Positions 1 to 10,505 of a stretch of DNA of 64,000 nt are shown piece after piece (the stretch's first letter is position 1; each line of letters opens with the position of its first letter). Below the pieces are notes generated by a model. It searched no databases and had not been told where the DNA came from. It saw only the letters and a program-made list of their open reading frames with translations. The position numbers were made by a program, and so were the translations under genes. The stretch is from Flammula alnicola (Eukaryota > Basidiomycota > Agaricomycetes > Agaricales > Strophariaceae): positions 1 through 64,000 of the forward strand of contig JADNRV010000035.1 in NCBI GenBank assembly GCA_015499995.1. Reading direction: 5' to 3'.

Positions 1-507
1 AGTCCGATTTATTTGCAAGGCTAGTTTAATGGGTTAAATGTGTAAGATACGACGTTCGAGAAAAACTGACATTAAAATCGGGAAATTCTTGTGAGACATT
101 TCATCTGAATCCGCGAAGGATTGTGTGTCCAACCAAGTGAGCAGGTGCTGGAGAGCCTCGACGCTCTCAGTAAGTCGTCTTCTATCGGAAGAATCAATCA
201 GCCAGATGATCGCATCGCTCTGAAAGATGTATATGCGAATTATATCATAGAGGTATTTGAGGTCACGGCACCCTGTGCCAACGTCCCATCCAGTCATCCT
301 GAACGGGATTCCACAAGCCGTGGCAACATCGATGGTTTCGACGTTAAATCCAATGCTAGGAATTGTCGTGACGATTTTTCCTGTCTTCAACAGATATAGA
401 AATGTTGTCTTCCCACTGGAATCAAGACCAACGATCGTGGTCATGTACGCTCGGCCGTAAGGGTAGAAGCGATCTATGAGGTGGCGAATCATGGAATTCG
501 AAGACAT
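1..507 (-). CDS. ARF/ARL-family small GTPase, 5' part (runs off the window)
   Basis: This is a small GTPase of the ARF/ARL type, a nucleotide-dependent switch in membrane traffic. Exon 1 (71-507, ATG at 505-507) encodes a P-loop GLDSSGKTT, a switch I block PSIGFNVE and a switch II region WDVGTG, where ARFs normally have WDVGGQ. An intron at 21-70 (50 nt, donor GTCAGT, acceptor CTAG) joins exon 1 to positions 1-20. The join restores the frame and creates the guanine-specificity motif ANKSD exactly where ARFs carry NKxD, so I trust it. Reading through without splicing gives an abnormal C-terminus and a stop. The protein starts MSSNS, so it lacks the Gly2 needed for N-myristoylation in classical ARFs, which favours an ARL-like or divergent paralogue. 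The last third lies outside the window. Confidence 0.85.
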
Positions 508-1101
508 GTTGCGTGCTTTGCGGGATTGAATGTGGAGGTGGCATTGTCAGGTCCGTCTTTATACTGCATGAAAGGACAGAAATAAAATTTTCCAACGTGT
601 AAAGGGCATTCGCATTCGAGGGGCTAGTATTCGAATATCAAATCGATGAAGACTTGTGAAGAACTTGACAAGGACTTGAAGCGTCACAATCGTGTGAATA
701 CCGTCGTGTGAATATTGATTGTAGATCTGAGATCTGACACTGCCCACTCCTGATGCACACCCGATGCGGCCATTGTTTAGTTTAATTGTTACAAACTCCC
801 ATGTTCTCACCTCGCGTCAAGTACTCTGTTAGCAAATACTCTGTGTAGTCCACGTTATCCTCTTCGGATCGTTTGCACAGTTCAAACCAAACAACGAGTC
901 ATCTCAAAGTCATCTGAAGATTCTCCACCCCAGCCATAACTGGCAGACGACTCGAAGATTAAGATACACAAGGTATCAAAAGATAGGTAAGGACTTAAAT
1001 TCGTCTATTTCCTTCTAAGTTAAACTCATTCCGAGATCCCGGCGGCTCCTCTATGGTTTAGGCAGTCGCTGCTTTGCGAGTAAAAACTGTGCTCAAAGGT
1101 A
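508..1101. other. Intergenic region, divergent upstream regions
   Basis: No gene recognised. It separates the start of the minus-strand GTPase from the plus-strand F-box-like gene and presumably holds both promoters. I see no clear TATA box or other defined element. Confidence 0.5.
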
Positions 1102-2088
1102 ATGGGACCGCCAGATGCGTCCGAGCTTCCGATTCTGCCTCCCGAGTTGGAAAGAAAGATCTTTGAACTCGCAGTGGTTCTAGAACATCCGTCATCTGCC
1201 CTACCTCTCATGCTGGTAGCACATCGCACTCACCGATGGTATGCACAAGTACTTGCCCTTTCCTCTCGGTCCTCGCGTTTTCTCATGAATCGCAACAGGA
1301 TTGCATCGGTTCTCTACAACATAGCTAACCAACTGAGCAAGATCTATCCTGCTAAGAGGGGGGATCCATCCAAGCCAGATCTCACGTACTACGGCCCCTT
1401 CGTGAAGCATATCATTCTAGGCGGTGACATGAAAGCAGAGAAGATATCCATGTTTTTCTCCTCGTGCCCGAATCTCATTGATGTCGCTCTCTGGTCTCAC
1501 TGCCGCACTAAAGCCTTTCTCGGATTTTTCGACGACATGAAACTCGAAAGGCTCTCTACCAATATTTCGACTCTCGACCCAGAAGATTTCCAAACGTCTG
1601 CGTTGTCCAACATAACACATCTCGACATTACGAAATTCGGATCCGGGTGGCCACGTTGGAAAGATCTTACCGTGCTTCCTCGATTAACTCACCTTGCCAT
1701 CAACGAAGTAGTAGACGTGGATATAATCCGACGACTTTTACACCATTGCAAGCAATTGCAGATCTTGTTACTTGTCGAAGTCGGGACCGCCTGGAATATG
1801 GGAGACATATTCATCTCAGATCCTCGTCTCGTGATGATGAAGTTATGTCGCTACGTTGTGGAAGACTGGAGAGACAGTGCTTTAGGGAAGGAAAATATGT
1901 GGTCGTGGGCTGAGGAAATTTCTCTGGCTAAGCAGCGTGAGTTTTGCGTTAATACCGGCCAACCTACCGATGTGATTCTTCTGTGCCCTTTAGGCGGATT
2001 GTTCAAAGACGAAACCCTACTATGCACATGGTTCGGCGAAAAGGGCTGGCGCCGACAGCTCGGTGACCTTTGCCATGACACGAATTGA
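1102..2088 (+). CDS. F-box-like protein of an agaricomycete family (289 aa)
   Basis: Three exons (1102-1238, 1299-1936, 1994-2088) give 289 aa. Both introns (60 and 57 nt) are multiples of three with GTATGC/CAG and GTGAGT/TAG borders, so the unspliced frame also stays open. They were placed by comparison with the paralogue at 16099-17093, which has the same junctions. Residues 10-25 read ILPPELERKIFELAV, a degenerate F-box-like helix. Then comes MLVAHR..W at the first splice site, then leucine-rich stretches without a regular period. F-box proteins usually act as substrate adaptors of SCF ubiquitin ligases through Skp1; that role is inferred from the family, and no substrate can be named. The start is the first ATG before the F-box-like motif. 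Confidence 0.75.
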   Translation: MGPPDASELPILPPELERKIFELAVVLEHPSSALPLMLVAHRTHRWYAQVLALSSRSSRFLMNRNRIASVLYNIANQLSKIYPAKRGDPSKPDLTYYGPFVKHIILGGDMKAEKISMFFSSCPNLIDVALWSHCRTKAFLGFFDDMKLERLSTNISTLDPEDFQTSALSNITHLDITKFGSGWPRWKDLTVLPRLTHLAINEVVDVDIIRRLLHHCKQLQILLLVEVGTAWNMGDIFISDPRLVMMKLCRYVVEDWRDSALGKENMWSWAEEISLAKQREFCVNTGQPTDVILLCPLGGLFKDETLLCTWFGEKGWRRQLGDLCHDTN

Positions 2089-2870
2089 ATATGGCAGTCG
2101 AGGAATCGAAATTACAGGTGCAGTGTACACGTATTATTACTGCTCGTACAAAAAAGTCCACAAGAAAACACAAAACACGCTACACATAGGCCAATCTGTA
2201 ACTGCCTGGTGTAATTCGTCTTCCGATCCGTATATCTTGATCGCTCGAGGGAGCTGCACGCAAGGAGTCCTGTAAAGGAGAGTACGCACACAGTGCTATA
2301 AATGAAATGAGCACACAACACGCATACGAAATCAAATTACTGAAACAGATGCATAAAGGGAAAAGCGCACCAGAAGTTTGAACATGTTCCAAGGGAAGCG
2401 ATGTCCTCATAAGATCTTTGACTTTTCAGCACCCGTCCAACTGCGGCAGCTCGACATGAGATGTCTCGATATTCATCAATACGTACCTTCACCCCCAAAT
2501 CTTTCGCCAAAAACACAGCTAACCAAATGAAAACCCCAAAAAATAGATATAACGAATGAATTACATACTACGCAACACATCTACAACGCTTATAGTACGC
2601 GAGGACCTCTGTCCGTGCCTCGCCCGGCGAGCAGACAGTCCCAAGTATGTACAGCAGAATCACAAATCTACATCATCATGCATCATAATAATTGCGTTGT
2701 AAGGCAATTCACCACGATCACCCCCACCCCCACCGGCCCCATGCTCCGACATGAATCAGGCCAAGACCACAACGTGAACGACCCCACGACTCCACATCTC
2801 CATGATTTCAACATGAGGCCAAGGCCTGCATCCCGCAGCCAGCGATGCACAGAATGAATGGGGTGTACCT
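2089..2870. other. Intergenic region between convergent genes
   Basis: This lies between the 3' ends of the F-box-like gene and GET1. Only short chance ORFs are seen. No RNA gene or repeat was recognised. Confidence 0.5.
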
Positions 2871-4482
2871 TCATGAATCTTTCTTCTTCTCTGCATCCTT
2901 CTTCGGGGTGTTAAACGGCGTGGGCGCCAAACCAGCAGTCACTTTCTCGCTAGGATCCGAGGATTTCGCAGAAGCACCTAGAAGGGAGAAGTGTTCAGAT
3001 GAGCTTGAATAAAAGAACAGTAAAAAAATACTCACCGGCAAGATCCTTTACCACCCTTTCACCAACAACGATGACGCGTCTGCACGCCATCTGCCATACG
3101 CCCACACTGACAGAACCTGCGGAACAAAGGCCCGGAACGTTAGCTCGGATTCAAATATAGCTTCTGTGAAAAGGAATAGAAAAGGAAAGAAAGAATGCAG
3201 GCAGGTGGCACGCGGGTCATTAAAAGGGAGATACCGGTGGAACATTGCAGGCAAAGGGATGTGGGGAGACGCGGGGACGAAACAAGGAAAAGGAACGCGA
3301 ACAAGCGGGGAACGAATGAATGAATACGATCCATGATCGGTATAAGCAGTATGGGAGGAGAAATAGGAGAATTAAATCATTGCGGTAGCTGCATCATGGG
3401 AAAATGAGGAAGGTATTTTTGGCACAGGGTATGTCGTAGATGTCCAGAATCCCGAAAGGGAGTACAGGTGTAGACGATGTAGATCCATCGTTGGAGAGAA
3501 ATGGGATCGATTACTTGAGACGGAAAACCGAAGGAAGCGAATAGTGAATGTCGAAAGATAAAACCGAATGACCCGAAACGCATTACAAGTGAAAGGATCA
3601 GGAAAAATCGAGATCGGATAAAGTGAATGGAGTTCGCGGAACACTCGGCCCAGCAGTAATAGTATGCAATTACTCGGGCCTTTTCCCAAAAGAAAGGAGG
3701 AAGGAGGAGAAAAGAAGAACGTACCTGCAGGCGCAAATGGCAAGGAAAGCCACCACCCCAGGGGTCCGAACCAACCCTCCGGTAGGTAGAACACAGGCTG
3801 CTTCCGATACCACCATCCGACGACAAATTGCAGCCCAGTCGTCAGAAGCCACAAAATTGTGTTGAACTTCATCCCAAAGCCGGATTTGGCTGAGGCAACT
3901 TCCGCGTCTGTCAGAAGTGATGGACCAGCAAGGACAATGACACGCATGAGGTATGCCGATGGACAGAAGACCCAGTTGATGGAGGAGAGGACAGACGAAC
4001 GAAAGAGGCTAGGTCAGCGATTCGAAATAGCACGTAGCCAGGCTGCAATACGCACTCAATTTCTCCAGGTCCGCAAGACCTTTATCCACACTCCGCCTTA
4101 GCTTCGCCCATTTGGCGAACTGGTCCTGCGCACTCGTCTTCATCAGCTCCGCCTTGGTCGTTAGAATCTCGGACTTGAGCGCCCGCTGGCGTGCCCCCAG
4201 AGGCGAACGAGTGATGCGCAGGTACGCGTCGTATGTCTGTCATCATGGCGCACATGGCGGAGAGAACGTCGGCATTGGCGTCACATTAATGTATTGAAGT
4301 AAGGGGTTTTTCAATCAGATAAAACCGAGGTGGAAGGTGACATTTACAGGTTTTGAGCTGTCAGAATGGATACATAGAAAGACGAGACTTGGACGCACAA
4401 AGTCTAGCAGGACGGTCTTGCCTATCCATGTTACCAACTGTCCAACAAATACGAGAAGAAATATTGTCAAAAGTATCGACAT
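2871..4482 (-). CDS. GET1: GET1, ER membrane receptor subunit for tail-anchored proteins (211 aa)
   Basis: Get1 (WRB/CHD5 family) pairs with Get2 in the ER membrane to receive tail-anchored proteins from the Get3 ATPase. Five exons on the minus strand (4399-4482, 4056-4236, 3725-3907, 3036-3116, 2871-2977) join in frame to 211 aa. Visible features are an N-terminal membrane segment ([20 protein letters not shown]), a charged coiled-coil region with [18 protein letters not shown], and two C-terminal hydrophobic segments including [20 protein letters not shown] and [17 protein letters not shown]. The tail is polar and lysine-rich. Introns are 162, 148, 608 and 58 nt; the 608-nt intron is very long for this genome. 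The next three downstream minus-strand genes are not functionally related. The family match is strong throughout. Confidence 0.92.
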
Positions 4483-5005
4483 GATTCCTGCTTCTGCGCT
4501 TGAAATCTTGTTTTTGCGTTCTGGTTTCTACTCTGCTTTTTAACGCAAAGTAGGCGCCGGTGCAATGTTTCACGTCGATTGGAAGTGTAAAGCGCCTAGT
4601 GTTTCCCGGAGATTATAACTTGAAATAAGTAGTACGATATTGTAGGAGGATAGCACGGGAGAAATGGAGACACGTAGGAGAACGTCGTCGTCGTCGCGAA
4701 AGGTGGCAAAAAGGGCGGCACACCTGAGCTGGCCAACACGTGCGTGATCATGTGCTGCTCCGGTCCGGACTCCGGTAGTTCTGATGCGCACGCTGGGCCG
4801 CTGGCCAGATGCGCACGGAGGAGGCCAGAGATGGTATACCCCCCAAATTAATTGAGTACATTCCAAAGCAGAATAATCAATAAATTATGTAGTAGTGTCA
4901 GCGACATTGCGCCTACATAACTACTATTTGACCCAGGCTTCTTGACTGCCAAAGAGTTGAAGCGCGGGGCGCTACGCTTCGTAGCCAGACGAGTGGGTTA
5001 GTACA
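4483..5005. other. Intergenic region, left copy of a duplicated block
   Basis: No gene seen. The stretch around 4840-4910 resembles 7010-7070 (shared core including gagtaca and aatcaata), in line with the tandem duplication of the GET1 5' end plus 7TM block. Confidence 0.5.
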
Positions 5006-6242
5006 TTATACGTGCGATTCCGGTAGGCTGATTGTAAGCCGCCGACTGGCAGATGATGGCGATAGATTTGACCCAATTGTAATCCGACGCTCCTCGTGTG
5101 TGGCTACATCCTCCCCGCTGAATGCAGTAGAAAGCGGACGGATAAATATAATGGGCTTGGACACCACTGCATCGTTGCCTCCAATGTCAGGAGTGACGAC
5201 TTGCGAAGGCCTGAGGGTGGTGACAGCCTTTCCTCGGGCCACTTGGTACACGATCATGAGGGGCGATATGACCTGAATGATTCAATGGTTCAAAGCTTGA
5301 ATAAATATCTTTCCAAATAACCATTAACTCACACAAACGTGTGGGAGGAGAAGCAGAGGGATGATGCATCCATTGAAGGCCGTCTTGTTGTCTCGGGCGA
5401 ATAGTACAATGTACACCACACAAGTGAGGACAATCAAAAAACAAGATTCAACGCACATAGCGATAATCCTAAAGTATGGCGAACCATACTGAGGCCCAAG
5501 AATTCTGCGCATCGTGTCTTGATGATACAAGAGTCGCATAGAAATCAGGGCAGTCAGAGTGAAGTTGACAAAAGTTGTCATAGAAACCGTGACTATGATC
5601 GGGGTGGATGGCGAGATATGCACGGAGGCAGATAGTTTTGGCGTCAGGTAAAATAAAGTTCCGCTCGCTTTGTGGTTATGGGAGTTCGGGTTAGAGCCTT
5701 CGAAAAATGACGGTGTGAACTAAATGCCTACCAACTGATGCCAATGTGGTTAACATAAGAACTCCATAAAGTAGGAACCGATTAAGCCATGGAATGTTGT
5801 AATACAAAATCCAGCAGCGCCAAAGCTAGGCAGAACATATGAACGATAAAATTCAACCATTAAAATATCGCCAAAGGCGACTCACCATAAAGCCATCGGC
5901 ACCCCAGACGGCAAGTGGAATAGAAAGCGGTTCATTCAGGTGTGTGAGCTGCTCCGTCCTCCTCCCAAGCCCACGAAAAATGGCTCTGATAATGTACACC
6001 AGGCCCTGTCCCAATGCGACCGTGCTCATCAGAAACATAACCACGAAGTAGACGATGAGAAATATGCGCATGCGGTGGGTGTACAGGTGTTTCTTATTGC
6101 CGACCAGTAGCGCCAAGCAGTGGAGAAAAAGAGAAACGACGATGCCATAGGCGATGGCTGAGAGCAGGGTGCCTATCAGCTGCAGCTCCAAGAGAGTGTC
6201 TTTGCCCGGGACGAGTGAGCTCGCAACAGAGGTGCTGGACAT
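5006..6242 (-). CDS. Seven-helix membrane protein, tandem copy A (350 aa)
   Basis: Four exons (5886-6242, 5732-5825, 5333-5667, 5006-5272) join in frame to 350 aa. Seven hydrophobic segments are visible. TM1 is around LIGTLLSAIAYGIVVSLFL, TM2 follows a THRMRIFLIVY block, and TM3 contains the family block GADGFM/LWRCW that spans intron 1. TM5 follows SPSTPIIV, TM6 follows MCVESC, and TM7 is NGCIIPLLLLPH. A polar tail of about 70 residues has an RPSxVxTP motif. The family is common in Agaricomycetes and resembles the uncharacterised DUF6533/DUF6534-type seven-helix proteins, but I cannot assign a Pfam entry or function. The topology would fit a receptor. Three paralogues here (7151, 9274, 21094) share all three intron positions. 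Confidence 0.82.
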
Positions 6243-7150
6243 GTTGAGAGTTTCGTCGAGGTGGCGAATGAATGTAACTTAAAAGATTCCCCTTGCATGA
6301 AGCCTATATGAATTTCGGCCTACACTGAGGGAACCTACTTTTAGGTCTGATCGGCCTAGTTCATCATTGCAGTTGGCCGGTGACCACCATCAGATTATCA
6401 TGGACGTGGCGGCATACAGAGCGCTTGAATATCTTTAAATACCCTTATCTGCAGGGAAACTGGGTCGAGAGTCTAACAAAGGACTGAGCGTTCAGCGTTG
6501 TTCGATTTGGTGCATTTAGTTCCAAAAAGCCGTAGCTCGAGCAGGTCTTGGGGAGCCTCAATGAATCCTCTTCAAATGACAGAATTTCATCCTATGACCA
6601 CATCCAAACTCGTGGTCCTTAAATAAATAAAAATGTAACTTTATCATTACATACTCTGGATAGACTCAGATGATATGTGCAGGCCATACATTGCCAGCCG
6701 CCGGTGCAGCGCCAGAGGCGAACACGTAGTGCACGGGCGTCATATATCATGACGCAACATGTCATAGAGATGGCATTGGCGTCGCGTTAATGCACCGAAA
6801 CCAGTAGCTCGAAAAGGGTGGGAGATATTTAAAATTATAGGGTTTTAAGCGCCCGCTTGAGCTGTCAGTCCGGGAGCACGAGATTTGGACGCACTAGCCC
6901 CGGCCCGGACTTGGGCAGTGTCCGGCATCCATAGCGCGTTGGAGACAAGCCTGCCGCCTGACGAGCTCGTTGGGCAGAGAAACGAAGGCCTGATGTATAC
7001 AAATTTATGCTTTAACCCACCGAATTACTCGAGTACATGAATTATGAATCAATAGACTACTTTACCGTAACGACCCCCATATTTCAAGTTTTACGCGTTG
7101 CAGGCGTCATATATAGTAGCCCGGAGAATAATAATGTGGGGTGCAATGCA
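6243..7150. other. Intergenic region with relic of the duplicated block
   Basis: No intact gene. Around 6370-6430 the sequence resembles 8540-8590 (shared core around accaccatcag), suggesting that 7TM upstream regions were copied along with the genes. A GET1 fragment lies at about 6705-6900. Confidence 0.55.
6705..6900 (-). pseudogene. Decayed GET1 5' fragment
   Basis: The stretch matches the GET1 exon 2 start, intron 1 and exon 1 end (4190-4410) in order and orientation. Shared blocks include cagaggcgaac, ggcattggcgtc, ttttgagctgtcag versus gagctgtcag, and tttggacgcac. Exon 2 breaks off soon after its first codons and the start codon region is not recognisable, so it cannot encode Get1. It marks the edge of a tandem duplication of the GET1-5'/7TM block. 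Confidence 0.7.
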
Positions 7151-8370
7151 TTATACGGGCGACTGCGATAGTGAGGTCGTTGACCGCATTTTCGTGTGGC
7201 ACTCCTCCTCGTGGGGAGTTATAACTTCCTCACTAGTTGTACTGGAAAGTGAATGATTAAATCCAACAGGTTTGGACATCGTCATATCGACGTTGTCTCC
7301 AATGTTAGGAGTGATGACATGCGAAGGCCTAAGGGTGGTAACGGCCCTTCCTTTGGCCACTTGGTATACGATTATGAGTGGTGATATAACCTAAATTATT
7401 TCAAAACATAAGAGGTTGAATAAATATTCTTCAAAAAATTTAGTTGCAAACTCACGCAAATGTGGGGAATGAGAAGTAGCGGAATGATGCACCCGTTGAA
7501 GGTCGCTGCGTTTCCCCGAACGAACAAAATGACGTACGCGCCGCAAGTGACGACAATCAGAAAGCAGGATTCGACACACATGACGATCACCCTCATGTAT
7601 GGCGATCCGTACTGAGGGCCCAAGATGCGGCGCATGGTCTCCTGGTGGTATAACAGTCGTCCCGCAATTAACCCTGCAAGAACGAAGTTGACGAATGTCG
7701 TGATGGAAATTGTAATTAAAATTGGGGTCAGTGGCGAGATTAGCGCCGACGTGGCTAGTTGTGGCGTCAAATAGTACAACATTCCACTCCCTGGTTGATT
7801 AAAATAGCTTCTCTTAGAAGGTTCGAAAAACTGAAGGCGTAGATCAATGTCGTACCAATTGACGCCAGCGACACCAATAACATCAGAACGAGGCACAACG
7901 GGCGCCGACCGAACCATGGCGCGTTTTGGTACAAAACCCAGCAACGCCAGAGCTATTAAGGGAAAAGTATTTCAAAATTCGCTTGTAGAGCATAGTGAAA
8001 GTCAACTCACCATAAACCCATCGGCACCCCAGACCGCAATCGGGAGAGAAAGCGGCTCATTCGTCTGTGTAAGCAGGTTCGACGCCCGATCAACCCCGTA
8101 GAAAAACGCCCTGGTGATATACACAGAACTCTGAACGAGCGCGACTGTGCTTAGCAGAAACATAACCACCACATAGATGATGAGGAACATCCGCGTGCGG
8201 TGGGTGTACGAGTTTTTTTTGTTTCCTACCAGCAGAGCAAGACAGTGAAGGAAGAGGGAGACGATGAAGCCGTAGGCGATGGCAGAGACCACCGTACCGA
8301 TGAGCTGGAGCCGGAGTAGACTGTCGCGGGCTGTGATGAGTGAACTTCCTGCTGGAATGGTGTCGGACAT
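7151..8370 (-). CDS. Seven-helix membrane protein, tandem copy B (343 aa)
   Basis: Exons 8011-8370, 7856-7952, 7456-7790 and 7151-7390 join in frame to 343 aa. The chosen ATG (8368-8370, MSDTIPAG) aligns with the starts of copies A and C; an upstream in-frame start would add an unconserved leader. It keeps the seven hydrophobic segments and family blocks GADGFM, LWRCW, RILGPQYGSPYMR, MCVESC and NGCIIPLLLIPHIC. The tail is shorter and more diverged than the membrane core and keeps VTTLRPSHVITP. The third exon is 335 nt in all four paralogues. Function unknown; a surface receptor or transporter accessory role is possible but unsupported. Confidence 0.82.
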
Positions 8371-9273
8371 ACTGGGAGTTTTAGGAAGCTGGCGAATGAA
8401 CTTTCTCCAAAAGACCCGCCATGGAAGAAGCCTTATAACTAGCATTCGATGTCGTGGAATTTAGCCTAGATTTTGCCTCAGTCTCCGTCGATCGAGGGAG
8501 TAGTGCTATTTTTAGATCTAGTCTTGATGAAAGCCGTTCAATTGATTACCACCACCATCAGCTTATCGTGAACACCGGCGAATATGCATAGGGCGAACAA
8601 CCTTTGCTTTTTGAAGGTTTTGTCCACATTAACGCTGAGAGTTCACAAAACAGCTACTGTATGCTTTCGGAATTCATTTGTTTATAGAAAGACGTCACTT
8701 GCCAGGCTTTTCACCCGATGTGTAGACGACATAGAGCCTTTCTGATGGTCGCATTCAACATTCTCATGTTTGAAACATCGCTCTATGGACTCTGTATAAA
8801 AAGAGCTACGACAAGTAATTGATAGAGTGTACCACGCCACGATGGACATTGCATCATCGCTCAAAACCGATCATCACGGGGACTTCCAAACCCTTCAGCA
8901 TCGTTGAGTCAGTACTGGAGTAGTCTTATAATACTACACTCGGCGCTCGGGCATTGAATAATCTTTCCCCTTCAGTCCTGGAGAATGGTCATATAGCAGC
9001 CCAACGTGCTATACAATTGTATTTTTATTAAACCCTTACAGTCATCTGAAGCAGAATCTCCTGGAAAGGAAGACAATTCCGAGTCGACGAATTTATATAC
9101 TCTACAGCTACAATTCATTAAAGTATTAGAGCGCGTATCAAAGGAAGTCAATAAATTACTCTACGCCTACATGCGCCACATAGGATAAATTAAGTAGTGG
9201 AAAAAACGATCGGGTGGACGGGACGCGGAAGTTCTATACTTATTCCCTGGGCGCCAACGCCTCGAAAATAAAA
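8371..9273. other. Intergenic region upstream of copy B
   Basis: No gene recognised. It contains sequence resembling the upstream region of copy A (about 8540-8590 against 6370-6430). Otherwise it is AT-rich with nothing identifiable. Confidence 0.45.
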
Positions 9274-10505
9274 TCATACTTGCGATTCTGAGAAGCTGGT
9301 GACACTAGGATTCGGGGACGAAGCTGGCGACTTGGATCCCATCTTAACATGGCGCTCTTCGTGGGTCGGCATATCCTGCTGGCTGAATACAGTAGAAGTC
9401 GGATTGTTGAATTGAATAGGCTTGGATATCGCCTCCTCGTTAATTCCTGCAATATTGGGAGTGATGATATGCGAAGGTCGCACACTACTGGCCGATTTTC
9501 CTTTCGCTACTTGGTACACGATAAGGAGGGGTGATATAACCTAAACAACTCCACAATTCAGTACACCATCTCTGAAAAGGGGCCGTCCGCAAACTCACGC
9601 AAATGTGGGGAAGGAGAAGTAGCGGAATTATACACCCATTGAAGGTCACCTCGTCGCTTCGTGCGAAGAGTATGATGTAGACTATACACGTAACCACAAT
9701 CAAACAGCAAGACTCAACACACATGGCGATGACCCTCCTGTACGGCGATCCGTACTGAGACCCTAGGACCCGGCGCATGGTCTCCTGATGGTAGTACAGC
9801 CGCCCTGCAATCAAAATTGCGAAAATCAAGTTTGCGAATGTAGTGAGGGAGGCAGTGATTATGGTAGGGATCAACGGGGATGCCAGCGTGAGCGTGGTCA
9901 CTTGAGCGGTCAGGTAGAATAAGATCGCACATCCTATTATAACAGAAGATAAGAATCAGCGGCATTGCAGACCAATTGATATTTTGGAAAAACGTACCTA
10001 TTGATGTCAATGAAGTTAAACAGAGCACTGTGAACAGGATGACGCGATGCAACCGAGTTGTGTCCTGGTATAAAACCAAACAACGCCAGAGCTATATATT
10101 TCGAGTGAGCACGACAAAACGTATGAAAAAAGAAGTAAACCCGCTCACCATGAATCCATCGGCGCCCAGGACAGCAATCGGTAGCGAAACCGGTTCATTC
10201 ATCCTCGTTAGCCGATGCGACGCACTATCAAACCCATGGAAAAAAGCTCTCGTGATGTACACCAAGCCCTGGACGAGCGCGGTCGTGCTCAACAGGAACA
10301 TAACCACGACGTATATGATGAGGAACGCCTGCATGCGGCGGGTGTACGAGTGTTTCGTGTGACTCGCTAGGAGCGCGAAGCAGTGGATAAAGAGGGAGAG
10401 GACTAGGCCATAGGCGATGGCTGAGAGCAGCGTTCCAACGAGCTGTAGTTCGAGGAGGGTGTCTTTTCCTGGGATGAGGGAAGTTCCTACAGCGGTGCTG
10501 GACAT
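9274..10505 (-). CDS. Seven-helix membrane protein, tandem copy C (350 aa)
   Basis: Exons 10149-10505, 9998-10091, 9599-9933 and 9274-9540 join in frame to 350 aa, with exon lengths 357, 94, 335 and 267 identical to copy A. The N-terminus (MSSTAVGTSLIPGKDTLLEL) is nearly the same as copy A, so A and C look closest at this end. TM blocks GADGFM, LWRCL, RVLGSQYGSPYRR, MCVESC and NGCIIPLLLLPHIC are present. The C-terminal tail keeps SVRPSHIITPNI and is Ser/Pro-rich. The intron at 9934-9997 has clear GTACGT and AATAG borders and was the key to placing the less obvious second introns of the other copies. Function unknown. Confidence 0.83.
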
